This document shows positions 47,201-56,490 of a stretch of 64,000 bases of DNA, one piece after another. The notes beneath the pieces were generated by a model, which had not been told where the DNA came from, did not search any database, and was given only the letters and a program-made list of their open reading frames with translations. This stretch comes from Holothuria scabra (Eukaryota; Echinodermata; Holothuroidea; Aspidochirotida; Holothuriidae), in contig CM074181.1 in the NCBI GenBank assembly GCA_037179385.1, forward strand, positions 51,780,297 through 51,844,296, read 5' to 3'. Both the position numbers and the translations under genes were made by a program. Within the stretch, counting starts at the first letter, position 1; the number at the start of each line of letters is the position of its first letter.

Positions 47201-47621
47201 ACACATTTGGCCTCCTGGAAAAATTTTTGCCTCCAAAACTTTGTCTGGCTACAGGCCTGCTGTAATCCAAGCATCCTCTCTCCCTCCCTCCGCTCTCTCT
47301 CTCTCTCTCTGCATTTTGTTGAATACAATCTGCTTTGCCTCTTTTGAAATTTTGGTATCAACCAAAGAACACTATATTACCAACTGAGAATTTTCATACC
47401 CCTACACTAAAAATGTCAAACTTTTGGAGGTGATGCTAAAAATGACTTAAATAAGAAGCAACAAAAAAAAAAAAAAAAAAAAAATAAGGTGGCCTTACCT
47501 TTACTGTGACATCAACTTTGAGATCGTCGCCAAGAGAAAGACAGTAGCTCGTCCTACTGTTTATCTCAATCAAGATACAAACGATAATAACGTTATAAAG
47601 CATTTTGAAGATTGGATACAT
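35248..47621 (-). CDS. Secreted fibrinogen-related protein (FReD), five exons
   Basis: Exons in transcript order are 47621-47499, 45973-45907, 43046-42907, 40237-39976 and 35501-35248. All have GT-AG borders and the phases add up to 282 codons, 281 residues. Residues 1-25 form a signal peptide ([12 protein letters not shown] core; Met7 is an alternative start). Residues 28-64 are a short linker and 65-279 are the fibrinogen-like domain. The four domain cysteines are present: C71 ([10 protein letters not shown]), C100 (YVYCDME), C223 (GGNCA) and C236 ([10 protein letters not shown]). [12 protein letters not shown] and [19 protein letters not shown] are hallmark blocks. The usual DxD calcium loop before NCA is degenerate (TTNDSVH). 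Size and layout match the sea cucumber fibrinogen-like protein A. The role is probably lectin-like immune recognition; this is inferred from the family. Confidence 0.93.
36209..36598. mobile_element. Hairpin MITE with AGGTCACACT ends, copy 1
   Basis: The left arm AGGTCACACTGCAGCGATAT and right arm ATATCGCTGTAGTGTGACCT are near-perfect reverse complements, and pairing continues inwards (AAAATCGGA, ACTCACAAA). The centre is a second stem flanked by GTGACGTCAC at 36365 and 36430. The whole 390 bases can fold on itself. A diverged relative is at 62291-62671. Confidence 0.85.
36606..37154. mobile_element. AAGTGTACCTCAAG MITE, copy B
   Basis: AAGTGTACCTCAAGTC at the left is the reverse complement of GACTTGAGGTACACTT at the right, and the arms extend over about 130 bases. 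Other copies are at 14835-15412 and a half copy at 12330-12443. The right end abuts the hAT element, whose target duplication GTACACTT is the last eight bases of this element. Confidence 0.9.
37155..38081 (+). mobile_element. hAT transposon, 927-bp internal-deletion derivative
   Basis: The ends TAGGGCTGTGACCGTGTAGC and GCTACACGTTCACAGCCCTA form a terminal inverted repeat with one mismatch. GTACACTT at 37147-37154 is repeated exactly at 38082-38089, the 8-bp target duplication of hAT elements. Subterminal regions repeat TAATCGC, TAAACGATCGCA and AAACGTTTAGTT. Inside is the start of a BED zinc-finger transposase (37838-37972); the catalytic part is missing. Confidence 0.93.
37838..37972 (+). 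pseudogene. N-terminus of hAT transposase, BED zinc finger
   Basis: A 44-codon frame reads [19 protein letters not shown], then [15 protein letters not shown] and a TAG. The aromatic pair W9 and F12 and the C-x2-C pair (CRIC) are the first half of a BED finger; the paired histidines lie beyond the truncation. BED fingers are the DNA-binding domain of many hAT transposases. It probably reflects the breakpoint of an internal deletion. Confidence 0.85.
38213..38249. repeat. Strong hairpin, 16-base arms
   Basis: GTTGAACCAGGGAGCT and AGCTCCCTGGTTGAAC around GGAAG; 15 of 16 positions pair. The word AACCAGGGAGC recurs alone at about 38904, and a similar hairpin (AAACAGGGAG with CTCCCTGTTT) occurs at 49327-49372. 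Confidence 0.8.
38581..38648 (+). repeat. Imperfect GATGAT/GATGAC repeat
   Basis: Starts as perfect GAT triplets, then degrades into GATGCCGATGACGATCACGA and GACGGTGACGGTAACGGTGA. It is a simple sequence within intron 4. Confidence 0.85.
39977..42906 (-). other. Exon 4 flank and intron 3 of the fibrinogen-related gene
   Basis: Exon 4 occupies 40237-39976; intron 3 runs from 42906 (GTATGTAA) down to 40238 (ATCCATACAG). I see no further exon and no defined mobile element in it. G run at about 40659-40670. Confidence 0.7.
43253..43562. mobile_element. AAGGGCCAATCCTCTCACCCC MITE, copy B
   Basis: Left end AAAGGGCCAAAGCTCTCACC and right end GGGGTGAGAGAACTGGGCCTT are reverse complements apart from a few bases. 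The interior includes TTTGATTGACAGCTAATTCA, GCAATAAACTGAG and GGGAGGGGCTTCAGT. Confidence 0.85.
44930..45030 (+). repeat. Dispersed repeat, partial third copy
   Basis: GAGAAAAATATTGTCACATG, GAGCCAATCGTGAAACA and GGGTGACTGCGTTTCCCC match 20155-20260 in order. Confidence 0.65.
45343..45536 (+). pseudogene. U2 snRNA-like fragment, decayed (locus 1)
   Basis: ATCGATTTTCAGCCTTTTGG followed by TTAAGATTATGTTTAGTAT aligns with the 5' end of U2 snRNA with mostly C-to-T and G-to-A changes. The branch-point recognition GUAGUA is altered (TTAGTA). Further on, GTCCTTTACTGAGGAC (45521-45536) resembles U2 stem IIa but is too far away (about 178 instead of about 68 bases from the start), so this part may be chance or an insertion. 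It is not functional. Confidence 0.5.
45572..45888. mobile_element. AAGGGCCAATCCTCTCACCCC MITE, copy C (inverted relative to B)
   Basis: Left end AAAGGTCTTATCCTCTCAAT and right end GGGTGAGAGGATTGGCCCTTT. The interior CTGAAGCCCCTCCCA and CTCAGTTTATTGC is the reverse complement of the interior of copy B. Confidence 0.85.
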
Positions 47622-47742
47622 CCACGCTTAATATCTTCAGATAAAAGATATGATTATACTAGAAAATATGAGAACTCCAGTAAGTTTTTTCAACTCCAAG
47701 CTTTTGAGCTACTATTGACACAGTGGTTGTGCAATGGGGGAT

Positions 47743-47750
47743 CTTTTATA
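47743..47750 (-). promoter_or_regulatory. TATA box of the fibrinogen-related gene
   Basis: TATAAAAG on the minus strand, 122 bases upstream of the start codon at 47621. A start site 25-30 bases downstream would leave a 5' untranslated region of about 95 bases. Confidence 0.6.
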
Positions 47751-47759
47751 CTTATTCAT

Positions 47760-50700
47760 ATCAGAACCAAACTTGCAATTTCTTTCAGTGGTTATCCATT
47801 TGTAAATCCGTGGAGGCTTGTGATTGGATGAAATCTTTAAATTGAGACATTGACTCTGGAAAGGAATGCCCAATTTTATGACGGCAGAGGGCGGGGCTAG
47901 AAGGACAGTCCTGTTTCATGATTGGCTGTTGAGAGTCTTGTGGCAACTTTTTTTTCCCTTTACACGTGGAATCTTTTAAAAGTAACTGATTGTTTTAAAT
48001 TGAATAAGCAATATTGAAGTTATAAAATATGATGAAAGATTGTCCTTTAGCAAGAAAATTTCTCGATTAGCTGTTGCCTTTGTATTGCGTCGATTGTACT
48101 CTTTGTAAAGGTTAGGGAGAACTTGGGGATTAGGTCAGGGATTAGCCCTACCGTTAGCACTTAGGACATTTCTTCCTGAAGGGAAATATTGTGCTTGTTT
48201 TACAAAATTTATTTTTAAAACTACGTTGTTTATTGACACGAAAATATATACATTAGTCAAAACAACGAAGGCCGCCCTTTTAAGAGCTTCTCTTGAATAG
48301 AAATTAAGTGATTTGTTGCTCAAGAATAAATTGCTCACCGAACTTTCAAGTTTTCAAATGACGCGAGTTCTCTAACTCCTTACATTGCGTTACGTATTTT
48401 CATCAGTGGACGTAATAGCTTCTTCGGAAAGCATTTCAAGTTTGTTTCACCGAACGGCCCTTTGCCAGAGGGTAGGGTAGTAGGGAGGACTTTAGAAAAA
48501 TTACTCTTTTCATCACAGAATGTTGTGAAGCTTTTGCTCGGGTTTGTTGTTGAGACTAAATTGGTTTGATAAAGACTAAAACTGTTTTCTTTGTATGTAA
48601 CTTATATTGGAGCAAAGTGAACGCGGCATTTTCCTTCAAACAGTGCACTTGCATCGGCCCTAAAAATTTATTTGGTGTAATTAAGTTATGGAGATGAAAC
48701 TATACTGACCACACAAAGTTTAAATGCAAAAATGAGGGGAACAATACTCTAAGTAAGAGCAACCGTATACAAATGCAAAATAATTCAATAAATGTTTTAG
48801 TCAGGCAACTGAGGCGAATAGCTTATGAAGGATATTTTTCAGTCAGGACGAAGTATAGATCGAAATGGATTTTTTTTATTTTCTCGGGAAACGAAGAGGA
48901 ACTGAGGCAAAGTTTCTGTTATAACACGATGATCGTAAACAATCCTCTTTGGATAATGCCTTTCCCAAATGCCCAACTTGAACTAATGTTGAACAATATT
49001 ATCTTCACCAGCAGAAGAATATCCACCATCCAACTGTACGGTACACCCGATACTCGATTGGTCAGATTTGGGAAACATGAACCATGGCGCACGGGATAAA
49101 TTTCGAGACGTCAGTGTTTGCTGACGAATTTTTAGCCAAGTTGTACGAAGTTTTATACTGCTTGATCAAACTACAATACATTTTAGCACAACTATTGAAT
49201 GCGCTGTAAAATGCAGTTTGATGCATTCTTATTTCCATGTTTTTGTTGACGTTTCTTTACAGAAAGTGAAAGGAGTGTTCAACCAAATATATGGTAGTTG
49301 TATAATAGTAGCATGTCATACCTTTCAAACAGGGAGCTTCCACTCTCTATCTCCCTGTTTCAATCAACAATGCTGGTTCATTTAGAAGTTCTGTTTTCAA
49401 CTGTGATATGAAAACTGAGAAAGCAGATTGCAGCAAAAATGTCCAGGGGCGCCATGTTTTCAACCATGGTCCTCTTAACCTTAGGACCCAAGTCCTTTAC
49501 AAGTAACAGCTGCTCCAGCCGATTCATTTTAATTGTTTGTTCAAGTGTTAAATTATAACGTCATGATTGCTATTTTGTAACTTGAAAAATATAGCTATGT
49601 CGAAGGAAAAGAACTAAATCAAGCGCTTTCTAAATAGAATGTCAGTCATGCCAGGAAAAACTCACTTTGCGTTGACCCCAGATGTTACTAATTGCTGCAC
49701 GTTGTCATTCCAAGCTTCAGTTAAAATTTCAATCAACATAGAACTATAGATATAATACAGAGAGAATTGTCATCAACGGCAAAGGAACACCTGTTGCTTG
49801 TAATAAATTTCTATGCTACGTTAATGAGAATTTAAAAAGTATTTTCGGGCAACAGGTTATTTCTCGGGTAAAGGTTCCGAAAATTTAGGGCCAAAGTGTA
49901 CATTCTTTAAAATAAAGGTAGTCCAAGGTTCTTGTTCTCTGTTAAGTACTGCCGTTTGAGTACTTTGTTTTGTTATTTGAAATGTGTACCTTGTCTAGCT
50001 GGTTTTAGAAAGATGAAGCGATAAAATTTTAGTATACCAAGATAGAAGTGTATCAAACAGATGTACAATCAATGAAAGTTCGTCAGTTTCACACACCCCT
50101 TTTTTATCAAAGAGAGAGCAAGGCAAATTCGCTTCTAATAACCCTACGTTTGTATTTTGGATCATATGACCGTAATTTACGCAAATATCGAGATAGAGTG
50201 AGCCCGGATATAGGTTATGGTCAAATGTAATATGAACAAAATCAGGGCGCTTGCCCCAACTAGCCTATAGGTAGCGACCCACTAACTCTAATACTTGTGC
50301 CTGGAAAATGTTTGTTTCTGACTGTGTTACTTATAATATATGATCTGTTTTTGCATTTGGATTTGGTAAACAATGAGTTGAAAAAATCAAGTCAATTTGA
50401 CCAATTTTAGTGCCATTTTTTTTACTGTATTACTCCGCTCTCTGAAATGCGGTTTTTGAGAAGCTATTATGGCGAGAAACACATACCTATCATTCAAGGC
50501 TCTCTAGCTCAAAATTTCAATGATCATTGGCATGGGAAATCTGAAAGTACCATGAAAGCCCTCATTGTGAGCTTCGATCAGGGGGTGGCATGTCCTGGTA
50601 AAAAAAACTTGTACTGGGAGCTAGGAGTCATGGAAGTAGCCTAATTTAGTGTGTAGGTCAATGAGACATGTAATTAGTGGTCCGCTACCTGTATGGGAAA

Positions 50701-51440
50701 TGATGAACAGTTATTACAGTTATAGGAACCAAATTTTGTTTCATTTTTAAAGCTTGCAATGTCGCTGTATCAACTGCTGTTAATATCGGCATTGTTCTGC
50801 AAAGTAAAATTGGCGTCATTTTGGACTTGGACAGGACTCATGTGTTCCATTTGAGCCCTTTTAAACTGGAATTCCCGTTATAATCCTTTCTGAAGTTATG
50901 TTTTATAACCAGTGTTTTGTGGAACTATGGTAGCATTGATTTCGGCTTAGCTCTAAAAACTGGCACTTGACAAGAGTCAATTAATTTGTGTTCGTAGATT
51001 AACTGTCATGAATATCAGTGTTGTTCCCAAAAGCATTATTGGAGGTCATCTTTTGGTCCTTAGAGTCCATCTGTCCTTATGGCCCCAAATACTGCACTTA
51101 CAAGAAATGGGTTTGATTTGTTACCACCGTACCCTTGAAAGAAGAGGACCACCAAAACCTTTAGTTTCCAATAGTATATATGACTAGAGGGTAGCTTCAC
51201 GACAGGGCTTGTGTTATCAGTTGTACGTAGGCCTAGGAACCGATGAATTTAGAGCCCTCTCTTTCAACGTCCCTAACTGGTCAAAAATACCCGCCTCAAC
51301 AAGATTTTCCGTCTTATATTCTTACAAAGTCCGTGCACGCGGATAACCACTTCTGTAAGATAAGGGATAGGACAGAATAAAAGAGAATAAGCAATCGCTG
51401 CAAAAGTGCTTCAAAGACCACTAAACGTGGGTCTAACCTA
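47760..51440. other. Upstream region of the fibrinogen-related gene, no further gene seen
   Basis: Contains the inverted copy 3 of the dispersed repeat at 48400-48490 and a hairpin at 49327-49372. A 108-codon frame at 48773-49099 has no domain or splice context. Confidence 0.45.
48400..48490 (-). repeat. Dispersed repeat, copy 3 (empty-site paralogue, inverted)
   Basis: On the minus strand: CCTCCCTACTACCCTACCCT, GGCAAAGGGCCGTTCGGTGA, then AACAAACTTGAAATGCTTTC and GAAGAAGCTATTA. The ACAAACTTGAAATGC junction is uninterrupted, where the copy at 6060-6330 carries the 152-bp insertion. Confidence 0.65.
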
Positions 51441-51486
51441 GTTTAGGCCTTTTGGCTAAGATCATGACTGTGTACTATCTGTTCTT
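51440..51486 (+). pseudogene. U2 snRNA-like fragment (locus 2)
   Basis: GGCCTTTTGGCTAAGATCA (51446-51464) is identical to U2 snRNA positions about 12-30, and TATCTGTTCTT at 51476-51486 matches the next U2 block. Between them an extra TGACT and a GTACTA in place of GTAGTA spoil the branch-point pairing region. The remainder of U2 is absent, so it is a truncated pseudogene. Confidence 0.65.
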
Positions 51487-54400
51487 TTCTTCATCCAGTC
51501 TAGAATGGGACCTAACAGAAAACCTGCAGAATCTAAAATTTTCTGAAATGTAAGTCCCATATTTTCTAATATTTGTTTACAAAAGAATAACCACTCTCTC
51601 CTTCCGCTGCTAATGATTCACGCCTTCCACAAAACTACAACCACAGAATACCGGTACAGATTTTGGAGGTTGGGAAATAATTTTATTCATCAACGCCCGT
51701 TGTCAGAGCGTTTTCCATTGCTGAGAAATGAAAATGTTTAAAATCATTTCCTTCAATGGAAATATTGCAATTTGACAACAACTTGTGACATCTGTCAGCT
51801 GTTCAGGGTCCTTATTGTTATGCTAAATCCCGGTGGGCTGGGCGGGGTGCTGGGCCCTGGCTGGGAGTTGAAGAATATGCCCAGGATACTCCCGCTTGCC
51901 ATGACAGTCGAATAGCGGGGAGGATCCGATTCGCATTTCAACTGTATTCGAAACCGAGCTTGAACCGTATTTGAACTTTACATTTTTTTCAAGCTGACAA
52001 AAATAAACAAATTTCTGTTGGTGTGTCACATTTAACAAAGTATCTTTTCATAGTGTGTTGTGCATAGAAGTTTTGTATAGTCAAGTCACCTCACATCAGT
52101 AAGAATCTTACAGTTTAAAAAAGAGCAGTATCTTCCGGAGAAAAATACAAAGACTAAAGTACAATTTGAGAAGTACACGAATGACATCATTAATTATTGC
52201 GCATAGCGCAATCTAACGTTTTACATTAAATAAAAAAATCATCATTTTATTCATCATTCTCATTTCACACTCGTCCTGTAAACTGGTCAAGATTGGAATC
52301 GCACCTTTCGAATTCGTACTACGGTCTAGCTTCAAAAGTATGACTTTTAACATTTCAAATTTAAAATTTAAAGACCACTTTTTAAAATATACTAGAAACC
52401 CCTATAATAAATGGTGTCCACACTTTCTTCATTAGTGACTGTTAGATTGGCAGCCTGGTAGATGTAATTGGTCTCATATTGACATCTACAATTAACCGTA
52501 TGTCATACATTGCTATTGTAATTTTTCCCCCGATAAATTTCGTCATGTTTAGCCAAAGTATCTATTTTTAAACTGTGACAGTCTCTGCATAAGAATTTGT
52601 CAATTTTATATCCACAATCATTTCAACTCCCTCAATAATCCTATCATTTCACCCACAATTAACTTCAATGGTGCTTCTTAAACTATCCTATCCGAGCCTG
52701 ACGTTTTATATCACTCATAGAGATGATGGGGTAATTAGTTTCATTTGTAGTTCGCGAAGGTTCTCAATGTCAGTGTTAGTGGCGCCCTATCGAAATAACT
52801 CACATTCTTATTTCCAATAAAACTTCCTCCAGACCGTCCGCGAATAAATTTTGGCAATGAAGAAATTTTGGTTTTTCAAAAATTTTCAAATTTTTTTCAA
52901 AATCATAAGGGATAAAAATTGGAAATAAGTTACGAATATTGGAAATATTTGAAATGTTTCTTTCATAATCCGATGTCAAAGTTACAAAAAAGGGTCGAAA
53001 AGATGCTAGTTGGAAGCCGGGTGTGACTATTATGGCATATTTCCAAGAAGATGATTGGTCCATTTAAATGAACCTTCCGTTATCATCCTAGCTAGGCAAG
53101 TAAATGGGAGTGCAGAGTGAAGTATAGAGGCTTTTCACATGACGTCATAATACTCTCCGCCATGTTGGAGTACATGTAACTACGTAGTAAACCATACGGG
53201 ACGCGCTTGCTCGTTGAATTTGTATACGCCGTGCATGTCACAGTGCACACTGTGCAGTGCGTTCGGCACAAGGCCACGTGTATTTGGCATGGATGTCCTC
53301 CAGCATGGCGGTTCAGTGACGCAATTGCAAAGCCTCTATTCGTTTGGCGTTGAAACGAATAGGCTTTCGTTGGCCAAAACCTTGCTGAATGGGAAGACTT
53401 CGGCGCCTCAGTTGGGCAGAGATTATGCCCTGGAGTGGGATCTGGGGTCGGGCAAAATTTCACCCCCTCCCCCGAGAGTCCCTTGCAGCCATGCTAGGGA
53501 TGGTAGAAAAGACGAACAGAGAGACAGGTTAGAAGCTGAGAGTGTGAAGCAATGGGAAAACAGGAGCGAAATGGAAGCAAGATGACAGACTTGAAAAAGA
53601 AGGGAAGGAGAAGGGTCATAGGAACGGGCAGAGGAGGGAATGAGGAAATGTATTTGGTGAAAAAATGGACGGTGATATGAAACCTTTACAGAAGGACATG
53701 AAGAAGAAATGACGAAGAGATACAGAATGTAGAAGAAAAGTGACGTAAATACAGGCTTTCCAATTAATTCTCAACGATCAGGACGACTTATAGCGTTTTG
53801 GTATTATGATTATGGCGTATCGTGGCTGTTTGGAGTCTGTCTGACAGTAGGGGAGCCACGCGATGATGACGAGGTGCAAGGCGTCAGAAGTCTACCTGGG
53901 GCCCCGCGTGGGTCCAGAACAACGCTCAGCGGAGGTCCAGAAGGGCAGGCCTTGAGGAATGTAACGCTTGAATACATAAAATACGAACTTCACATTTCGA
54001 TCATCGTATTAACATCCTCACTCAAACTGTCCAGAGAACGTCGATTTTATAAAATGATTTGAGTTTAAATAACACGGCCAATGCGGCTATGGGACTCAAT
54101 GAGAAGGGACACCAAACAAGTAAGGATGCGCGCAGGAGAAAATAGCGTTATTGGAGACTCCTTACTGTAGTTTTTTCTTTCGTTTCAAATGCACTGTTCA
54201 TATCCATTATACGTAAAGATTATTCTACTTTCCCAGACATCTATTCTTTATTTTGTCGTACAAATTTTTACAGCTCTGGGGCAATATACCCAGCAAGTTA
54301 TTTTCACTGTCAAAAAGGAAGCCTTATAGGAAATCGAAGTAATTTATATTTTTGTTAGGAGGATCGGTTAAAAGAGCACTGGAAACCCGGATATGAATAC

Positions 54401-56340
54401 AATGAAATGCACCAATTTTAAATGCCAATTCCCAACTTGACGTGCTTGTTAGCAGAATCGTCACCCCCTACGGTCAGCACATCGAATGCTCTCTATACAT
54501 TTCTATGGAAAAGGGATATACAGTCTGTCGGCCCACAACTGAGAAAACCGCTAGATAAAGGGCAGTTATTCATTACCCCCAGACAGTTATAAACACCAGG
54601 CGTTTAGAAGTCGAGGCGTGAAGTCCAACAAAACAACCCAAACTAAACAAACATTTCAAGTTATTATCGTGTTTATGAGAATGATCCCATTGTAATCATT
54701 GTGGTATAATGCTATTTTAAGATACAATTATATTGCATTCTGATGCCAAAATTTTATAAATAGACTCAATGCTGCCTTCTCTACTTTCACTGTACATCCT
54801 ACCTCCTCCAAATAGGTTTTCGATTGACTATTAAAGGGACTCAACTATATTGTTAAATCACATTTTTCGCCAAGAGTGTGTAACCGGAACTATAATACAT
54901 TTCCCGAGTAAGTTAGATGAGATTTTGCGGCTCAGTTTATTCCTAATAAGTTTAAAGGGGACGTTTTAAGCCAAAATTTAATTTTCATATGTGAAAGAGG
55001 AACCAAATCTACATTGTGTGGTGAAGTTTCATTAAAATCGGACAAGAATTTCTCGAGATATCAATAAATGAAGTCAGCAGATTTGTGTCCAAAGGTGAGT
55101 TTGAGGGGAACAGAGCTTATATCACTTTCCTCACATTGACAAGGAATGGTTTGTTTCTCTTTGTTTTGTCAGACTGCTGTGTTGACCTCGAAGTTAATAG
55201 GTATAGGACCTCCCTGTGCGGGATACAAAGTTTGTAAAGTTCTGTTGCCACTTATTACAATCTCATTTTAATAATATGGGATTGGTGAGGACAAAATCAA
55301 CTCTATTGTTTATAGAAAACAAAAGACGGTGCACTAATGTGGGGATATAATGTCATATCTGCTTGCTTCATATTCACGTTTTGTTGAAAATGTGAAAACT
55401 TTATGTGCTCATATCTTGAGAGCCACACATCGGACTTAAATGCAAATTTCACCAGTGCTAAGAATAAGTTCTAAGTACCTAACACACCAAATCCTGTTGT
55501 GACCCTAAACCCTTCCTATAAGTCAAGCCGGTAGCGACCCTTTTTCCAGTTGTGGTTCACTGGCTGTTTACTGGGTTGGTGAGCTAAATATAAGCTGCAT
55601 TTTGGAATGCTAACTTGTTATACGTTTACACCTTTATTTTCAATCAGTTTTCTAAAAGCCAGACTGTTTTTAATGTCATTTTGCATAGACATCTATTGTA
55701 ATAGTATAGCACAAGACCATTTCATTGCTTTCCACTTTGACAAAATCGAAATGTCCTGCATTTTGCTTAAGTTTACTTTTCCCCTTCAGGCTCGGTGACC
55801 TTCAACTGTAACCTTTTCTGATTCAAAATTATTTTAACTAAATGCAACTAAATGCAACTACCTTTTGAAGCATATCCCTGTCTTCTATAGAGGGCGCTCT
55901 TACATAAAATTCTCGCAATCGATCCATCTTTTTCACTGAGCTTTCTAGGAAGACATGACACAAGAAAAACAAGACCAACACTATCTTCTATAATAAGTCC
56001 ACAAAACAGTACTTCATCACTGTCTATATTTGCCTAAAATGGTCGATAAAATAATTGTTATAAAAAGTTTGAGGCAAGCAAAGATACATATACATAAACT
56101 GTTAACTTGCATACATACAGGGATTAGCCACAAACGAATACAGAAAAGGTAAAAAATTGAGCTCTTTAGAAGTGATGGCGTTGTTTGTCGTCATGACAAC
56201 AGCAATAGTAAAATATGAACAAGGGACAAAGAACAAAGGCACAAACAACTTGCCGTACAAACTAATTATGTGTAAGCGAAGTAATTATGTGTAACTAGGA
56301 AGTTGTTGTGAATGGGTTGTAAACAAATACTGGGTACCCA
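51487..56340. other. Stretch without a supported gene
   Basis: A frame at 53214-53585 follows a CpG-richer patch with TGACGTCAT (53140-53150) and CGCCATGTTGG (53158-53168), which look like promoter words. The protein is not recognisable, so no gene is called. No repeat with defined ends was found. Confidence 0.4.
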
Positions 56341-56341
56341 A

Positions 56342-56490
56342 TCATCAAGGGCAGCTGCCCCTGATCTCATACAGGGCACTGACGTCATCAAAGGCAGCTA
56401 CCCTCATGATCGTACAAATATAGGGCACTGAAGTCCAAGGGCAACTAATCCCACGATCCCACAAATACAGGGCACTGACGTCATCAGGGA
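56342..56490 (+). repeat. Imperfect tandem repeat, unit about 47 bp
   Basis: Units beginning TCATCAAGGGCAGCT, TCATCAAAGGCAGCT, TCCAAGGGCAACTA and TCATCAGGGAAAGCT start at 56342, 56385, 56434 and 56481. Each of the first three ends in AGGGCACTGACG or AGGGCACTGAAG. Confidence 0.85.

Noticed and set aside
48773..49099. 108-codon plus-strand frame
   Set aside because: No domain, signal peptide or splice context; length is within chance in AT-rich DNA.
53092..53585. Overlapping frames on both strands next to TGACGTCAT and CGCCATGTTGG words, possibly a first exon and promoter
   Set aside because: The predicted peptides match nothing I know, the second half is low-complexity and no downstream exon can be linked.
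56342..56490. CRISPR-like or regulatory repeat array
   Set aside because: Units are contiguous and diverged with no spacers, and the genome is eukaryotic; it is a plain tandem repeat.
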